A stretch of 64,000 bases of DNA. It comes from Solea solea. Lineage: Eukaryota > Chordata > Actinopteri > Pleuronectiformes > Soleidae. Shown piece by piece: positions 37,561 through 50,721 of this stretch. The translations under genes were made by a program, and so were the position numbers. The notes beneath the pieces were generated by a model that worked only from the letters and a program-made list of their open reading frames with translations, was not told the origin of the DNA and did no database searches. Where the stretch lies: the NCBI RefSeq assembly GCF_958295425.1, contig NC_081139.1:17648388-17712387 (forward strand), in the 5' to 3' direction. Positions within the stretch are counted from its first letter, which is position 1. Each line of letters begins with the position of its first letter.

Positions 37561-37744
37561 GGCTGTTCTTGTGTCACCACAGGCTTAAATTGCTGCACTT
37601 TTGGAATTTAGTGCAGGAGAATGATTGGTTTACAAACATCAGTTCCCAGTTGGAGGCTGTCTAGCAGCAAACACTCTAAATATGACGTCTGTCATGAATT
37701 CTGCCTAATATATACCACACTATTAAAGCCAGTTTTTGTGTGGC

Positions 37745-38130
37745 TGTCTCAATTAAAGAGTAACTAAACACCTAAACCACTTTTTTCAGGTTAAAACTAG
37801 TGTATAACGTTATCTAGTAATATTATTGACTAAAATGGGTGAATGTACTGCCTTCTCTGGATAAACACCTCCCATTACATATCAATTTCCGTATCAGCTG
37901 GCTCTTCCCATGTTGTCGTCACTGTCCCGTTTCTCCGTCACTAACCGTCCTCCTCTAGCCACGCCCCCAGAGGCACAGCAGTGGGGGGGATGAACAAGTG
38001 GAAGAGGAAGTATGAAAACAAAACATCCGGTTTACTTTTCAGAATAAAATATGCCGTGATGACACCACATCGCATTTCACTTTACTACATCATAGAAAGA
38101 GTCCTCGCGAGCTCAGCATGCTCCTGTTTA
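37745..38130. repeat. candidate dispersed fish repeat
   Basis: AAAGAGTAACTAAACACCTAAACC at the start, with GCCACGCCCCCAGAGGCACAG inside, resembles a known fish element pattern. Boundaries are uncertain. Confidence 0.35.
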
Positions 38131-38705
38131 TTCGCTCGGTAGAAATACTGCTCTGTTAGTTGTGTTTACAACATTTACAGTGGATTTCTGTGCGAGAAGA
38201 ACCCCAAACAAACCTAGTCTCTGACTCCAGCTGCCTTGATTTTAGTTCCTGCTTTAATGGCATTATTGCTATATAGACTACCATGTAATCCATATTGTAT
38301 GATTATACTGTAAAATAAGAGAGATTATTTCTCATCATTGAATGAGCCCATATACAAGTGTTGCATTTGGTTGTTGCCTGCAGTGAGGCCGTCATTTTCA
38401 TGAAATATAATCAAAAATGTGCCCTACACTGTTGGTGGTGCATTGCTGAACATTCATCTACAAGGTTTGACACTTTTAGTATGTTTACCTCCAGATTCAT
38501 CTTCCGCATAAACTGTTTAAATATTCAGTATGTAACAGGATACTTGTGTTGAAGTGGCAACCCAACCCACCTGGTGCATCTTGCATCTTATGTCCCTCTT
38601 GTTACTGAACTATGATTGGTTTAGTCTTTTTGTCTTGAAATCATTGTTTCAAAAATACTCAATACTTTTCTCATTTCTCCTCTGTTCTCTCTTTTTCTCT
38701 CTCAG

Positions 38706-38767
38706 CTGACCAAAGGGCTGATTTCGTCTTGGCTGCAGAAGAAGTGCGAGCAGACTCCACTTACTCG
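38706..38767 (+). other. candidate noncoding 5' exon of the contactin gene
   Basis: A 62-base segment is flanked by a very good acceptor (about 40 bases of C/T ending in CTCTCAG at 38705) and a consensus donor GTGAGC at 38768. It contains no ATG. Two frames are open throughout, so a coding exon is not excluded. Position 6.9 kb upstream of the start-codon exon and on the same strand fits a 5'-untranslated exon, which mammalian contactin genes have in number. No transcript evidence is available here. Confidence 0.45.
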
Positions 38768-41700
38768 GTGAGCACTCAATCCTGGGAAACATGCCTCTCT
38801 GTTGGGCTGTTTTATTTATTAAACGACTGCAAACCATAGCTGTTTTTTTTGGGTACAGGAACGGTCATACCATTTAGTCATCCCCTGTTCTTTGAAATGT
38901 GTGTGGGGGCAGATATGTATCTGCACATGTCCTGTTCCATTAATTCAAAACCGATTGTTTGTTATTGTGGTCATTGCTATGTGCCGTGTGCTGACCTTCT
39001 GGTTATTATGAGTACAATTGGTTAAATCATCCAGCATTTTAATTATATAGTAAGTTGTTAATATAAAATAAGTGAGAAGATACACATATACTACAGGAAG
39101 AGTAGCTGCTACCTTAGTGGCAGCTAAAGGTGATCCAAATGGAGGATAAGAATGAGGCCAATGATAAAGTTGTTTGTGTTTATACAGGGCAAGAAGCATT
39201 TATCCCATTAAACTGCTGAACTGGTTTTTTTTTGAGCTGTAGAATTCACGTCTGAAACTTTCCATGGGTGCTTCTGTGTCTTTTAAGTGGGCACAGGACA
39301 TTAACTGAGTGATATGAGATCTAAACACTCTAAAAAAAAAAAAGGGGGAAGACATTATAAGAAAAAAAATTATGCAATTATTGGGTTGTGTAAATTATCT
39401 CCTCTTGAAGTGTAGAACGCCATCTAGGTAGCTACCAGTTTATTGAGCTAGCACTCTGCAGCACTGAGTCACAGTTTACACCCTTAAATTAATGGGAAGG
39501 CATAGGTTTGGATGTATTGTAGCTTCCTCCAAAGAGGGTTTTCATGTTTATTTGTGGGCAGCACAACTCACAATGTAAAGAACAGATTATGATCACATTT
39601 TCTCGGGTTGTAGGTTAAGGCCAGTGGGAGAAATTATTAGATGTTGGTAGTTTTACGCTACAGAAACTTAGCGGCCTTGGCAGAGGTTTGTGCTTTCTGA
39701 GTTTAAATTTAGATATCCTCAGTTTTGGACATGTTTGAATTGAAAAATGTAATCAACTAGTCAGTATGCTCTAGAAAAACTGCGTCGAGTAGGAAACATT
39801 TTCTCTGCCAGCACCTAATTTAAAGGGATGCCCTTAAAACATATAACCCTTGTGATCTGTGGTAAATTAAATTTACAGCTTGCTCAACTCAAAGGCTCAT
39901 CCTAAATCCTGACCCAGAAGCTCTCTCTCTCTTAAGAAAAGCTAAATCCGTCCAAAAAAACAAATCTGTTGTTTTTGTTTGTCACATCTTCTTTCTTTGC
40001 ATGTTTATAATACAATAATATATTCACTTCACATCTACAATCTCTCCACGCCCAGACTTCAGGTGAGTTTCTGTTTGCTGGGTCTGTACTGAAGTGACAG
40101 TGTGTTAGCTTTCAATATTCTTCTCCTCCTCTTCATAGTCAGCGGGTAATATGCACTTGCACAGTGAATGGCAGGTCTGTAATCTGAGCTGCAGCGGTGC
40201 TCGGGCTCCCTTGTGGATTGAAGATGAACTGTAACCTGAGAGCAGCAGGCTTTTCTTGCGATTTATATTATGGCACGTTTTGTGATGACACAGATTAATG
40301 CCTGTACAGATTTTAAGTTAGCATTTTATTTAATTGCTATTAGAGGTTGACCAATTAATCTTTGTAGCTGATTAATTGGCTCCAATAGGGACATTTACAA
40401 CCTTTTGACATCGGCGGACCCTGTACCCAGTAGTGTCCGATGACTACACTGCCTCCACCAACAAATTGCTGTTTCTGCCATGTTTTATAATGCCATTAGT
40501 AGTCTTTGGTTATTGGACAAGTATTCACTGATTAAACATTTGGTCTTTTGAATATTGTGAAGGATCCTGTTATTGCAGATTTTCTTAGAAATACTTTTTT
40601 TATTGACTATTTCTCCTTTGGGAATGGCAGTAAGGGGCTATTGGCCATTTAATCTGCTCACAGCTTTTTTTGTGCACTATCATTCTATCAGTATTTGAAA
40701 CTCCTCTTCTGGTCGCCCTCTAATGACTGTAATGAGCAAGACTGTGTGTTTTGTGTTGGACATTCTGGCCATGATAATGTGACATGTGGCTGATGTTTCT
40801 AATGGGGCCCTGTGTAATGTTCAATGTCACTTTTATCATTGAAAGGCAAAAAAAAATGGGGATTAATTACCTCTTGCAAGGCAGTTGAAGTTAATTTCTA
40901 CAGTCACATGTTCAACAAATTACTCAGATGATAATGATGTGACATATGGTTCATCAGAGTTCACAATCCTCCACTCTCATTTAATTCTTAGCGCAGTTTG
41001 GCTAGGTAATACTCTCTAAACATTACACTGGGCAAAACTTCCCTCATGATTATATACATTTATACTGTAAGTGTCAATATCCATACCACATTCAATCATT
41101 GCTCCACAATGATCTTAATATCGTGGGCTTTCGAGACAGGCGGGGCAAGCACATTATCTAAGCCAGGGTGTTACAGTATTAGGGATTATCTCTGACAGAT
41201 AGTTTCCCTTCCAGGCACTATTAGCTTGGCCTCATCCCATTTGGTATTTCCGACACCTGCGACCACCATCCGCCGGGCACAAGAAATATTACCATTGTAT
41301 TTTTTTTCTAGGGTATATAAATTAATCATGGGAATCACAAGCAACTACTTTAAATTTCTGGACTGTGACCAAGGAACACATCCTCCCCAAGGATGCCAAG
41401 GACCTATGCATCATTAAAACAGAGTTGTGCTATCTGACAGGGGGAGCAGTGCTAGTTCCCTCTCTTATATACCTTACAGAACTGAGGCCTCTGCATGTGT
41501 TTCCACATTATGCACAACAGCTACTGTCTCTTGGCTAAATGCAATCAGGTTCCCCAAGTCTGACTCGGAATGCAAAATGAACAAAGGACACATGTTTGTG
41601 AGTATAGAGGAAATAAAGTTGATCAGCTTGACAGTGAAAGTGGATAGCTGACTGCAACAGACACAAATTAACATCGATCATTGGGCACAGCATGTGCACT

Positions 41701-44155
41701 AATGACTCATGGCTGCAGGGGCTTGTTAGACAACCTCAACCTCCTGCAGTGGACGCTAATCTTTTCCCATATACTCACAATCCACTACATACCAATGGCT
41801 GCAATTCCTCATTGAGGGTCCCCATATTGGTCAATGATCAGTCTTCTATTCACATGCATGAGACTAAAATGTTAATGATATGACATTAGCAATTAAGGGA
41901 AGATATTTGATTGAAAATACTGGCTTCACTGCAGCCAGTATATTTATGATTTAAATTTTGATTAACAGCCCACACCGCCACCCACCCACTTTTTGAAAAA
42001 AGCCTAACATTAATGGACCTAAAGAAACTCAAATTAAAGATGTAGAGGTTTGTAAGTGGACATGCCAAGACGGCTACTTCTTGGAGCAGACACACTTGCA
42101 CTTCCAATCGCCACTTTCTTAAAAACGGGAGTGTGAAAAGGGTCTATCACACCGGGTTTATTCAAGTTGTGCTTGAGCATTACATAGACATGTTGTATGA
42201 GTTTCAGTCACATCCTTCCCATTGGAATGCCATTGATCACAGAATTTGACAGACGTGAAAACAACAAAGCCGGTGGTCCCCTAAGACTTTTGCAGAGTAC
42301 TGTATGTGAAATAGTGCCATTAGTAACAGAGCTCTCACATTTAAGCTGTACCTCAGAAAAATCTACTTGATCAATATTAGGACACTCATACTCTTTCACA
42401 TGTAATGATATAAAAGGCATCTAGTTGTAACTGTCAGTCATAAATATGAGAGCGCTCACTAAGCGCAGCTCTTTTTTCGGTTTTTATTTGAATGTAATTT
42501 GACTCGTTCTGAGGCTCTGTCCTCACAGGGCACTTGGCAAGCATGTCTGCATTTAAAACACATTGATTTGGAATTAGTTACAGGTGCAGGCCTATAACAG
42601 TATCGATTGCAGATAGGCGTTTTGACAAAATGTCTGGAAAACATTTTGCATCGATTTAAAGTTTCTCATGCAGAGCCTATATAATAACTGCATCTAATTA
42701 CCATATGCAGCTTTGTGTCATCCACTTAGCACCTATTCACCCAACACATAATTACCTCTGACTCTACAGGAAGCTGAGAATAGCACGAGGTAAAACATTT
42801 TCTTGGAAAAGGAAATATTTAAGTCAGAAGGATTTGGCTTCATATTGTTCGATGTATAAAGTTTCTTCATCAGGTTTCTCCTGAACGAGGGAATATATCA
42901 ACGCAGTGACTCTCATAAGGAAAGATATCAACCAAACCACCCACTATTGATTAATCCTTCCATATGTGATTGAGACCCGTGACAAGACTGGGGGCAGCAT
43001 CCCAAACCTAATGGCAGTCTGTTAAAAACAAATGCCAGTATTCTTCAAACCAAATCAATGAGGTTGACTGACATGATGAAAGTCAGATGATAAGCATTGT
43101 TCCCTCTACGAGTAAATAATGGAGAGCAGAGTAAAGCTACCTCACTTCCTACACATTGGTGTGATTTGTGGTTCGCTCTGTTTTGCCTCATTCATCTGTC
43201 GCCAACGATTTACTAAAAAGAAAAAAGAAAAAAACGTAGCAAAGGAGAAAAGGACAAAGAAAAGCTAAGGAAAGCTAATGTGATGTTTTTAGAAGGATTT
43301 GTAGGCAAAGTTTGTCCACATATCTGTGCTCAGAAACCATTTGTCTCAAATGGTAATAGGAGTCTTATTCAGTAAGTGAGCTATTTTAGTCCACAGAAAG
43401 AAATTCAATTCACTTTTATTTGTATTACGCCGATTCATAACATACATTACCTCAAGGCTCTTTACATCCAATTAGTGTTGCTCCTCATGTGACGCTGTAG
43501 ATGAAGGATGGATCTGGTCATACATTCGTACATCGTTTTTGGGTCATGGCTAATTTTGAGGTCATTTTTGGCACCGATGAAACTTGTGAACCGTCCTTTA
43601 TTTGTTATGAAAATGATGAATTAAAATCGGAACACAAAGGTATGACAATCATCTTTCTAGACTCCGTGAGACTTAACAGCTTATGAGTATCATTATTAAT
43701 GATGTCCTCAGTGAGCAACTCCTCACAAATCTCCTTAGAGATTAACCTAATGAGAAATTTTAAATTAATGAGAAAAGCATGCTCCTTATAAGTCTGTGAT
43801 GTACGCAATAAAGTAGAATGCTGGAGTTCTTTCTGTGGCACAGACCTGAAAACAGGCAGTGTAGGCCTGCTCAGGCTTTCACATAAGTGCCATTCACCCT
43901 GATATCAAAATAATTATTATTTAAAGGTTGTGATCCCACATTTGTCTTACTTACCTTGTTATTTCTTTATCAATTTATAGTGTGATTCCTTACATGAATT
44001 TCACATAAGGTATATGGCACAATTGTCCCCCAAAGCATTATGGCAGACAAAAAAGAGAGCTAGAGACTGATAGATTCAGTACACATTTATTAGTTTAAAA
44101 TAAATCATTAGTATTATTTATTTTTTTATGTTGCATACATTATGCATATCCTGGA
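38768..44155. other. probable 5' intron of the contactin transcript, first part
   Basis: No coding exon. A site TTCAG|GTGAGT at 40058-40068 has both acceptor and donor character but a modest pyrimidine tract. 43405-43475 is a dispersed repeat (listed). A 45-base stretch at 42523-42570 resembles 12238-12285. Confidence 0.4.
43405..43475 (+). repeat. dispersed fish repeat
   Basis: AATTCAATTCACTTTTATTTGTATTACGCC and TTCATAACATACATTACCTCAAGGCTCTTTACA match a dispersed sequence (TTTTATTTATATAGCGCC..CATAACA..CTCAAG..CTTTACA) that is very common in teleosts. Confidence 0.6.
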
Positions 44156-44740
44156 GTGTTCACACAGATGACATCTGTAACGAAGTACAGCAACACATTT
44201 TTGAGGAGATCGAGGTCATTTGGAGACGGTAAGCAGGTCATGTTGATGTTCTATCAGGCTATAGTGCCGAGGGTGATGCACTACGGAAGCAGTGCGTGGT
44301 GTAACTGTCTCTCAGTTCAATTTAAGGCCCAGCTATCCAAAGTACTAAGAATCCGCTCGAAGATTGTCGGACAGTTGCTTGAGCCAAAGTTTAAAGAGAC
44401 ATGTACTGAAAGAATGCTGTCTCTGGCACAAACCCTCATTACAGACCCCCTCACATGTATTATTTACTGAATATGAGCCGTCGCCCTCAGATATACGTTT
44501 CAGTTTGCCACAAACGTGACTGAAGAACAGACCGAGGAACTCCTTTGTTCCTCAGTCTGTGAAACTGCTAAATGAGGCGGGGTTTAAGTAGGTGTAGGGA
44601 GACACTGTGAGCAGTGTCATACTGTGTTGATGTCATATTATGTTAAAGGTGTGGTTTATGTTTGTGTGGAACGTTGGACATCTTGGGACAAAAGACACAT
44701 TTCAGAGTCATCTGATAAAGTAGATTATAATCTAATCTAA
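44156..44740 (+). pseudogene. LINE (non-LTR retrotransposon) 3' end with reverse-transcriptase C-terminal remnant
   Basis: Positions 44165-44470 read a frame with TFLRRSRSFG, MLMFYQAIVPRVMHYGSSAWC and KAQLSKVLRIRSKIVG, the segment after the reverse-transcriptase core in fish LINEs (usually FLRRLRSF...FYQSVV...CWG...KL.RKA..VIG). After a stop at 44468-44470, 44480-44590 continues as decayed C-terminal sequence in shifted frames. Fragment only, inactive. Confidence 0.7.
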
Positions 44741-45684
44741 CATAATACTCGACAGCCACTTTATTAGGTACACATATTTCATTGATTGCTACTGTTGATG
44801 TCACATGGCATCAACTAGCAGATGACCAATTGACTGATATGGTGTGTAGAAGACCATCCACAGAAGCATGACATATCAAACCTTAAAGCAGATGCTACAG
44901 CAACAGTTGACTACTTTATTCGGTAATAGTAATACATAATACAGTAATAGTGTGACAAGAATGGTCAGTGAGTTTATTTGGCATACTCAAGACCCAGGAT
45001 GGTTCAGAATACCATGGTGTGTATGTTTTTTTTACAGCTGTGATTCTGTGGTGGAGAGGATTTATGTTATTGTCATTCTCCTTTGGTAAAGCTCATAGAA
45101 GATTTAACTCAGGAGTCCAGATTTACTGAATTAAAAACTGTAGTAAAACAGCATGAACTCTGTGTTACTTGTACTTTTTCTGTCAGGAATCGATGTCATT
45201 GTAGTTGTCAGTGTCATGATACGTGAACAATGTGCTGTCTTTATGCTTTTTTCTTTTCTTCACTTCAGTGTGTGTGCTTCATTCCTTAGAATCCCCTGCG
45301 ATGCTGTGTATTCCTTGCACTTAACACATCACACAGTTTGCTAGAGTAAAGATGTTGAACCAACAGTTTTTAGAAAGCTTAACATTGCCATTGGCAGAAT
45401 GCTCTGCTCATCTGTTGCAGTTGCTGTGACTTCTTTTTTTTCTTTTCGTTGCTCATGGGAGATGCTATACTAAAGAAAGGCCCCGAGTATCAACTGCTAT
45501 CTGGTTCTTCAGCATGGTGTCTTGGCTCTGCTTATTTTGGTGTAATGAATTATTAATGCTTCACCAATTTTTCCACAAGTTCCAGCCTTTTTTTTTTTCC
45601 TTTTCCCCAAAAGGCTTGTTGTAATCTGCATCTCCTACTTTCCACAGTGCTCATATGTCCTCCTATTTTTCCTTTTTTTTTCAG
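44741..45684. other. intronic sequence upstream of the start-codon exon
   Basis: Nothing recognised apart from the pyrimidine-rich acceptor tract at its end. The small frame at 45153-45344 shows no domain. Confidence 0.5.
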
Positions 45685-45772
45685 GGCCAAAGGAAGTAAG
45701 GAGTTAGGAAACAGGAAACAATTCCTCACTCTTTGGCAACTGGATGGGAAGAAGAATCTTTGACCTTGGAAA
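45685..45772 (+). promoter_or_regulatory. cntn3: 5' untranslated part of the start-codon exon
   Basis: An acceptor (pyrimidine-rich stretch ending in CAG at 45682-45684) opens this exon. An in-frame TGA at 45761-45763, four codons before the ATG, shows the coding frame cannot extend upstream. So at least one further noncoding 5' exon must be spliced on upstream if the acceptor is used. The segment carries a single upstream ATG (45744), described separately. Confidence 0.75.
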
Positions 45773-45776
45773 ATGA
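45744..45776 (+). promoter_or_regulatory. upstream ORF overlapping the contactin start codon (ATGA)
   Basis: The only ATG in the visible leader starts a ten-codon ORF (MGRRIFDLGK) whose TGA stop at 45774-45776 overlaps the main ATG at 45773-45775 in an ATGA arrangement. Context around the uORF start is moderate (T at -3, G at +4). Such a uORF would be expected to reduce or gate translation of the main frame by reinitiation or leaky scanning; that role is inference. Confidence 0.6.
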
Positions 45777-45833
45777 AGATGCTGTTGCCATGGGAACTGT
45801 TAATCCTTCTGTCACTCAAACAGTGCCTTGCTG
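45773..45833 (+). CDS. cntn3: contactin coding exon 1: signal peptide
   Basis: It encodes residues 1-20, a short basic start followed by a hydrophobic stretch with the motif PWELLILL and an alanine near the likely signal-peptidase site. It ends one base into codon 21, followed by GTGAGA. Two in-frame starts occur, ATG 45773 and ATG 45779. The second would begin MLLPWELL, nearer the usual family length (MRLPWELL in mammalian CNTN4, as I recall it). The first has A at -3 and is chosen because it is the first in-frame ATG after a stop at 45761. Function: targets the protein to the secretory pathway. Confidence 0.92.
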
Positions 45834-48800
45834 GTGAGATTCCAAGTCGCCTTTTATGACACACCTGCACCTCTTAGACGGAAATAGGTTGCTTATTTTC
45901 CATGCATGATATTGCTGTTATGAAAGGGAAGAATATGTATTATTATAATAAAAATAGTCATAATAATTGTGTTCGCAGAAGTAGGGCTGGGCAATATGGC
46001 AAAATCACAATATATTTCCTCACACTGACTGACACACTAGGTGTTCAATCAAGCAGTTTCAAGAGATTCCAGGGATTATATGATGAACGTGACTTCAGAA
46101 TATAAACAGACATGGAGAAAGACTATCATAGTCGGTTAATGGCTGAGAAGATGGAATCACGGGAAGACGCTGGTGTGTCCTATGACATTAAATTCTCATC
46201 TGTTAGTCCCTCACACTACAGGATAACTTGGTCAAATCTGTTCAAATCAGCCTAAAATCGGAAGACAACCAGAATTGTTGGAAGGACCAGATCGGGACTG
46301 AAATCTGGCCAATGATCTTCTAGTGTGGGGTTGTGGTTCTCTGCCCGGGGAGAGCAGAAACAGGAGGATGTCCTATAGCATGCGGTGTGTTCTTGGAAAC
46401 AGATGTGTTGCTCTTGTTGGTGTAAGCACAATTAAACAGAGGCATTGTTCCTGGCTCTCCAACAGTACAAATATGCAAAAGAACATATTTAAGCCTATAC
46501 ACCTCAGTTGCTACGTTGGTAGCAGAGAAAGAATTGGTTAACCCACCCGTACATTACCATAAGCTTGTTAGCAGCACGAGCATGAGCTAATAGCTAATGG
46601 AGAGTGTGACAATGTCTGTTAGTAGCAGTAGCAGGTGATGCTAATGGCAGGTTAAGTCATTCTTTCGACCAAACCTGCAGGGCTTGTGTGAAAAGTTGAG
46701 CCAAATTTTCATTAGGTGAGGTGATGGATGGAGTTTGTTGTGTTTTTTTTTTAGAGCATCTTAACAAGGCTGCCAACTTGGTGTGTGCGGGGCAAATGTA
46801 TGGCTGGCCCAGTCGAGGTTACCACCACACACCCAATATATTTATTTATAGTAATAGTGTATGCATCCCAAACTTATAATGCGTTATAATCTACTTATAA
46901 CACTAGTTGTAAGCGCTCATTAATGCTTTATACAATATGCTTTATTATTAATGCCTGATACTCATAATAATTGATACAATAATAAAATAATAATACTGTA
47001 AATAATGTAGGCCTTACAGTACACAGGCAAAACAAAGAACATGACATGCTGGTGAAATCAATCCTGCGACCTTCCAGACACAAGTGTGTCAGAAGAAGAT
47101 TTAACGCTTTCCATTGATGACGTGTTTTCGACCGCAGATTAGAAAGAGAATAAAAGACGCAAAAGAAGAAGTATGCTATAATAATGCCGGTCTGTGGTTG
47201 GAACATCCATGTGGTGTGTGTACACTACCCGACCCGTACCGGAAACTTGGCTTGCTTGGCTGAATTCCTAGAATTCCCTGCCCTGTCTTAATCTACTAAT
47301 CTATGTTGCGCTGTCCGAACCAGTTCCACACGAACGACATCGTGTTACCTTTTTTTAGTTTAGTTCCCTTTAATGTCCACCATCACTTTAGTTGCTCTTG
47401 ACAACAAACTATGATTACAGTAGGAAGTGTGAGTATCCAGCATACAAGCAGAAAAAAACAGACTCTGTCATACGTATATTTCAGATGTATTATCCAGTAA
47501 ATATGCCCAGCGCTTATGATCTTTATTGACCTGAATTTTATCACATTCCTATCATGCAGCGCTACTCAGAATTATGGTCGCGTTTGTATTTGGGCTGTAA
47601 AATCTGCAAACAGTATATCCAGAAATAAACAAATCTGTAGACTCCAGTTTGATTTTAAAGAGCTCAGCAAAGCATCTCGGGATAAACACAAGCCGAAGAG
47701 ACAGAATTGAGTGGTGTTGTTTTTGCTAGTTATCCCAAGGTAAACTGAAATGGCCTTGTGTCATAAGAATGGTTATAATGAGACATTTTGAAGTTGTCTT
47801 ATCAGAGCAGCGTCATTGTTAAATGTGACTCTCTGTCGGATTTACATCTGCAGATAAACTATTCCGTGGGAAAGAATTTTGCCCTCGCTGGTATTTTTAT
47901 GCCTCCTTGTTTTATTATGCAATTTTCTTGCTTTATGTCCAACCACTGCCGCTTACATGAAGTGTAGCCAGACACTATAAAAAAAAAAAAACACATACTC
48001 TTTTCTCAACTTTAATTTATTCTGTACTCTGCTCTCCCAAATACATACATCCATGGAGTGAAAGGAAAAATCTGAATAACATTAGCGCTCAGTCTCCTAA
48101 TACCTGCATGAGCTACAGCTGAGGAGTTCAAATCTCACTAAGCACCAGCGCTTTATGATATGGGAAAATGTGTAGCCTCCATCACCTAGTCAGATTTAGA
48201 TTTTTCAGGCAGATTTTCTGTGTACTGAGCTCAATTGAGCATTTTTCAAGTCACCAAACAAATACATCTTAATTTATGTAGTAGCATATGGGGTGGGCCT
48301 CTATTGTATTGTTATTTATGATTTAATTTCCATTGATTTAGCATCTCATTTCTCGGGCAGCAGTCCCGCTGTGGTACATATGTGCAGCCCGCAAACCCAG
48401 TCAGAGAATGTAGGGGAATGTGTATGGCGTTGCTTGTGGTCTTGTACATACATATCCCCGCTTTCAGCTCACATTTGTATGCATTCCCATGAAACCTAAT
48501 TAAGTGTAATGTGTGTGTGTGCGTATGTGTGCCAGTGGTCAGTCCAGTTGGTGTGTTTATAGGGTAGCATACGCGCAAACCACCCGATCATTTCCCAGGT
48601 GAATTGGCCTGACTATTAAAGGTTCATTAATTTGTTTAATTTAAAGGACATTGCAACCAAGGTAAAAATGAAGCACCGCCCTCAGAGGCTTGGAAAACAA
48701 GGCCCTTTCCTGAGGCAAAGACTCCCACTCTCATTAGGAGGATGATGATGATGATAAGGGAGGGAGAACTCTCTGTCCTAGTCAAGGTTAGAGACGTTTT

Positions 48801-50597
48801 ATAAAAAGAAAACTGCATTCAATCCTCTCAAGTGCACAAAAAGAGAAATGAGATATTTTATTTTTGAGAGCAACGCTGGTGTGCAGCTTGGTGTAACATA
48901 TGTGGTGTCAGAGGAAAAGAAGGGTGGACAGCAGTGTGTGTGTGTGTGTGTGCAGCTATTGAAATTTCACAGGAGTGATTAGTGCAACATCTTTTAATTA
49001 CTCCTGTGTATTGAAAGTGTGTCTGGAGCTAACCAGAACAACAGACTCACATACTCTAACCTGCATATGGACAACAGCTTTACACGCTTTCTAATAATTG
49101 CATTATGACCAAAGTAAGGCAATACTCTTGATGATTACAGCGCTCATTTAAACACCATAACCAAGTAATCCCACTGTTATTGTGATCAGAATGAAATAAT
49201 TAACAACTAAACTAATCAGTTCAGGTAATTGCACATCCCTCTAAATAGTCTTGACATAATTCACCCTGAACTCCAACCCATGTTGTTTGAATGCATAGGG
49301 CCCTATTTAAATGATCTATAGTGTATTATTGTGGTATACATGTTGTGGCATGAGTGCCCCGAGGTATGCTGAACTCCATGTTTGATATTTGCACAGCATG
49401 TAATAGAGCCACAAAGTGAGGTGCAAGGAGCAAAGGATTTTTATTTAGTGCATAAATTATATGTAGGGGTGTTTTGGGCATAAAATCCATTTAGTCAATC
49501 AGAGTTTTGCTTGTCTTTTCCTTATCTGCAGTTCCCGGTGGGTCAGGCTGTTTGGGCATTGAGCAATGTGGGCAGATGTGAAAAACAGGAGACAGGATGA
49601 GAATAATTTTTTTTTCAAGCTTTCTTTCCTAACTTAAAAAATTAACTTGTTATTTTGAACCAACCTAGGCATATCTAATGTGCCTTTTAAATACACATAC
49701 AAATACAGTGCCATTAACTTTTTGAGGGGATTTTTCACCACCTACTGCTTATCTCAATTAACTATCCCCCAATATTCCCTTAACAGCAGTGGATGGAATC
49801 ACACATAGATTCACACATAGATTATAATTGGCAAATTAAATGGAAAACTTGATATTGCCTCAGGCCATTTGTCTCATATGAAGTGAATGCAACTGTCTGG
49901 GCTCATCTGGTGGGAGGGGCTTAGATGATATAACCTTCTTCCCAAAAACATAAGCATTACATGACTTGATGATTAGGCTCCTCTTTTGCCTACTACAGCT
50001 TTAAATGTAAGTCTTGTTTGTTGTAGTTTAAATGCAAAACAGCAATTGGAGACTGCAAAGTCTGAGTTTCAAAGGTAATTTAATTGTTCTTACTGTGTGT
50101 GATAATGTTTGAGAATGCAAGGGTTGAAACAAAATTCACAATTAACAGTGCACTCTTTTCCTCCAATACTACAAGAATATTATGTTTTGTTTTGGTTTTT
50201 TTTAAACAAAGAAACACAAAATCACATTAATTGCCAGTTATTGAAGAGGTGAGCCTTAACTAATCTGTATTTTCTTTACACTAGTTCAGTGACCTCTGTG
50301 CTTGTAAGCGCTCTGAGACTGAGGGGGGAAAAAAACAAAAAGACACATGCTATTGGGTTATCGTAAGTTAATTGCTCTCTCATCACTGTGCATTATCTGC
50401 CTTGTGACATGTGCATGAGAGGGTTGATTAAATGCAGAATGAACTCCAAGAGCCCTGTTGGCAGCTAATTACATGGTTGTAGAGTTTATATACAGAGATG
50501 AGTGATTTATTTTTGCATTAATTCAGTGTCACTGGTTCTGCACCATTGTACAGCTAATGTGCGTTTTCTTTTTTTTTTTTTCTTTTCTTCAATGCAG
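45834..50597 (+). other. contactin intron 1
   Basis: 4.8 kb between GTGAGA and GCAG. It holds the start of a fish repeat at about 45980-46015 (AGTAGGGCTGGGCAATATGGC), a TG run at 48931-48951, and a candidate conserved block at about 47800-47960. No cassette exon recognised. Confidence 0.6.
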
Positions 50598-50721
50598 AGA
50601 ATATGCGCCACGGTCCTGTCTTTTCTCAGGAGCCCAGTGACAGTGTTTTCCCTCTGAGCACTGATGATAAGCAGGTCTTTATTAACTGCAAGGCAAAGGG
50701 GAACCCGCTTCCACATTACAG
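50598..50721 (+). CDS. cntn3: contactin coding exon 2: N-terminus of mature protein and first half of Ig1
   Basis: Residues 21-62. The start GPVFSQEPSDSVFP matches the conserved GP[IV]F..EPS opening of CNTN3/CNTN4. It contains the first Ig1 cysteine (Cys51) and the GNPLPHYR strand that leads to the Ig tryptophan in the next exon. Acceptor is a T-rich tract ending in GCAG at 50594-50597; donor is GTGAGT at 50722. Phase 1 in, phase 2 out. In contactins Ig1-Ig4 fold into a compact horseshoe used for ligand binding. Confidence 0.95.

Noticed and set aside
45553..45870. 105-codon antisense frame over the start-codon exon
   Set aside because: Shadow of the leader and signal-peptide exon.
49512..49545. 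Acceptor-like CTTATCTGCAG in contactin intron 1
   Set aside because: Nearest donor-like GGTGGGT is only a few bases away, giving no sensible exon; no family sequence.
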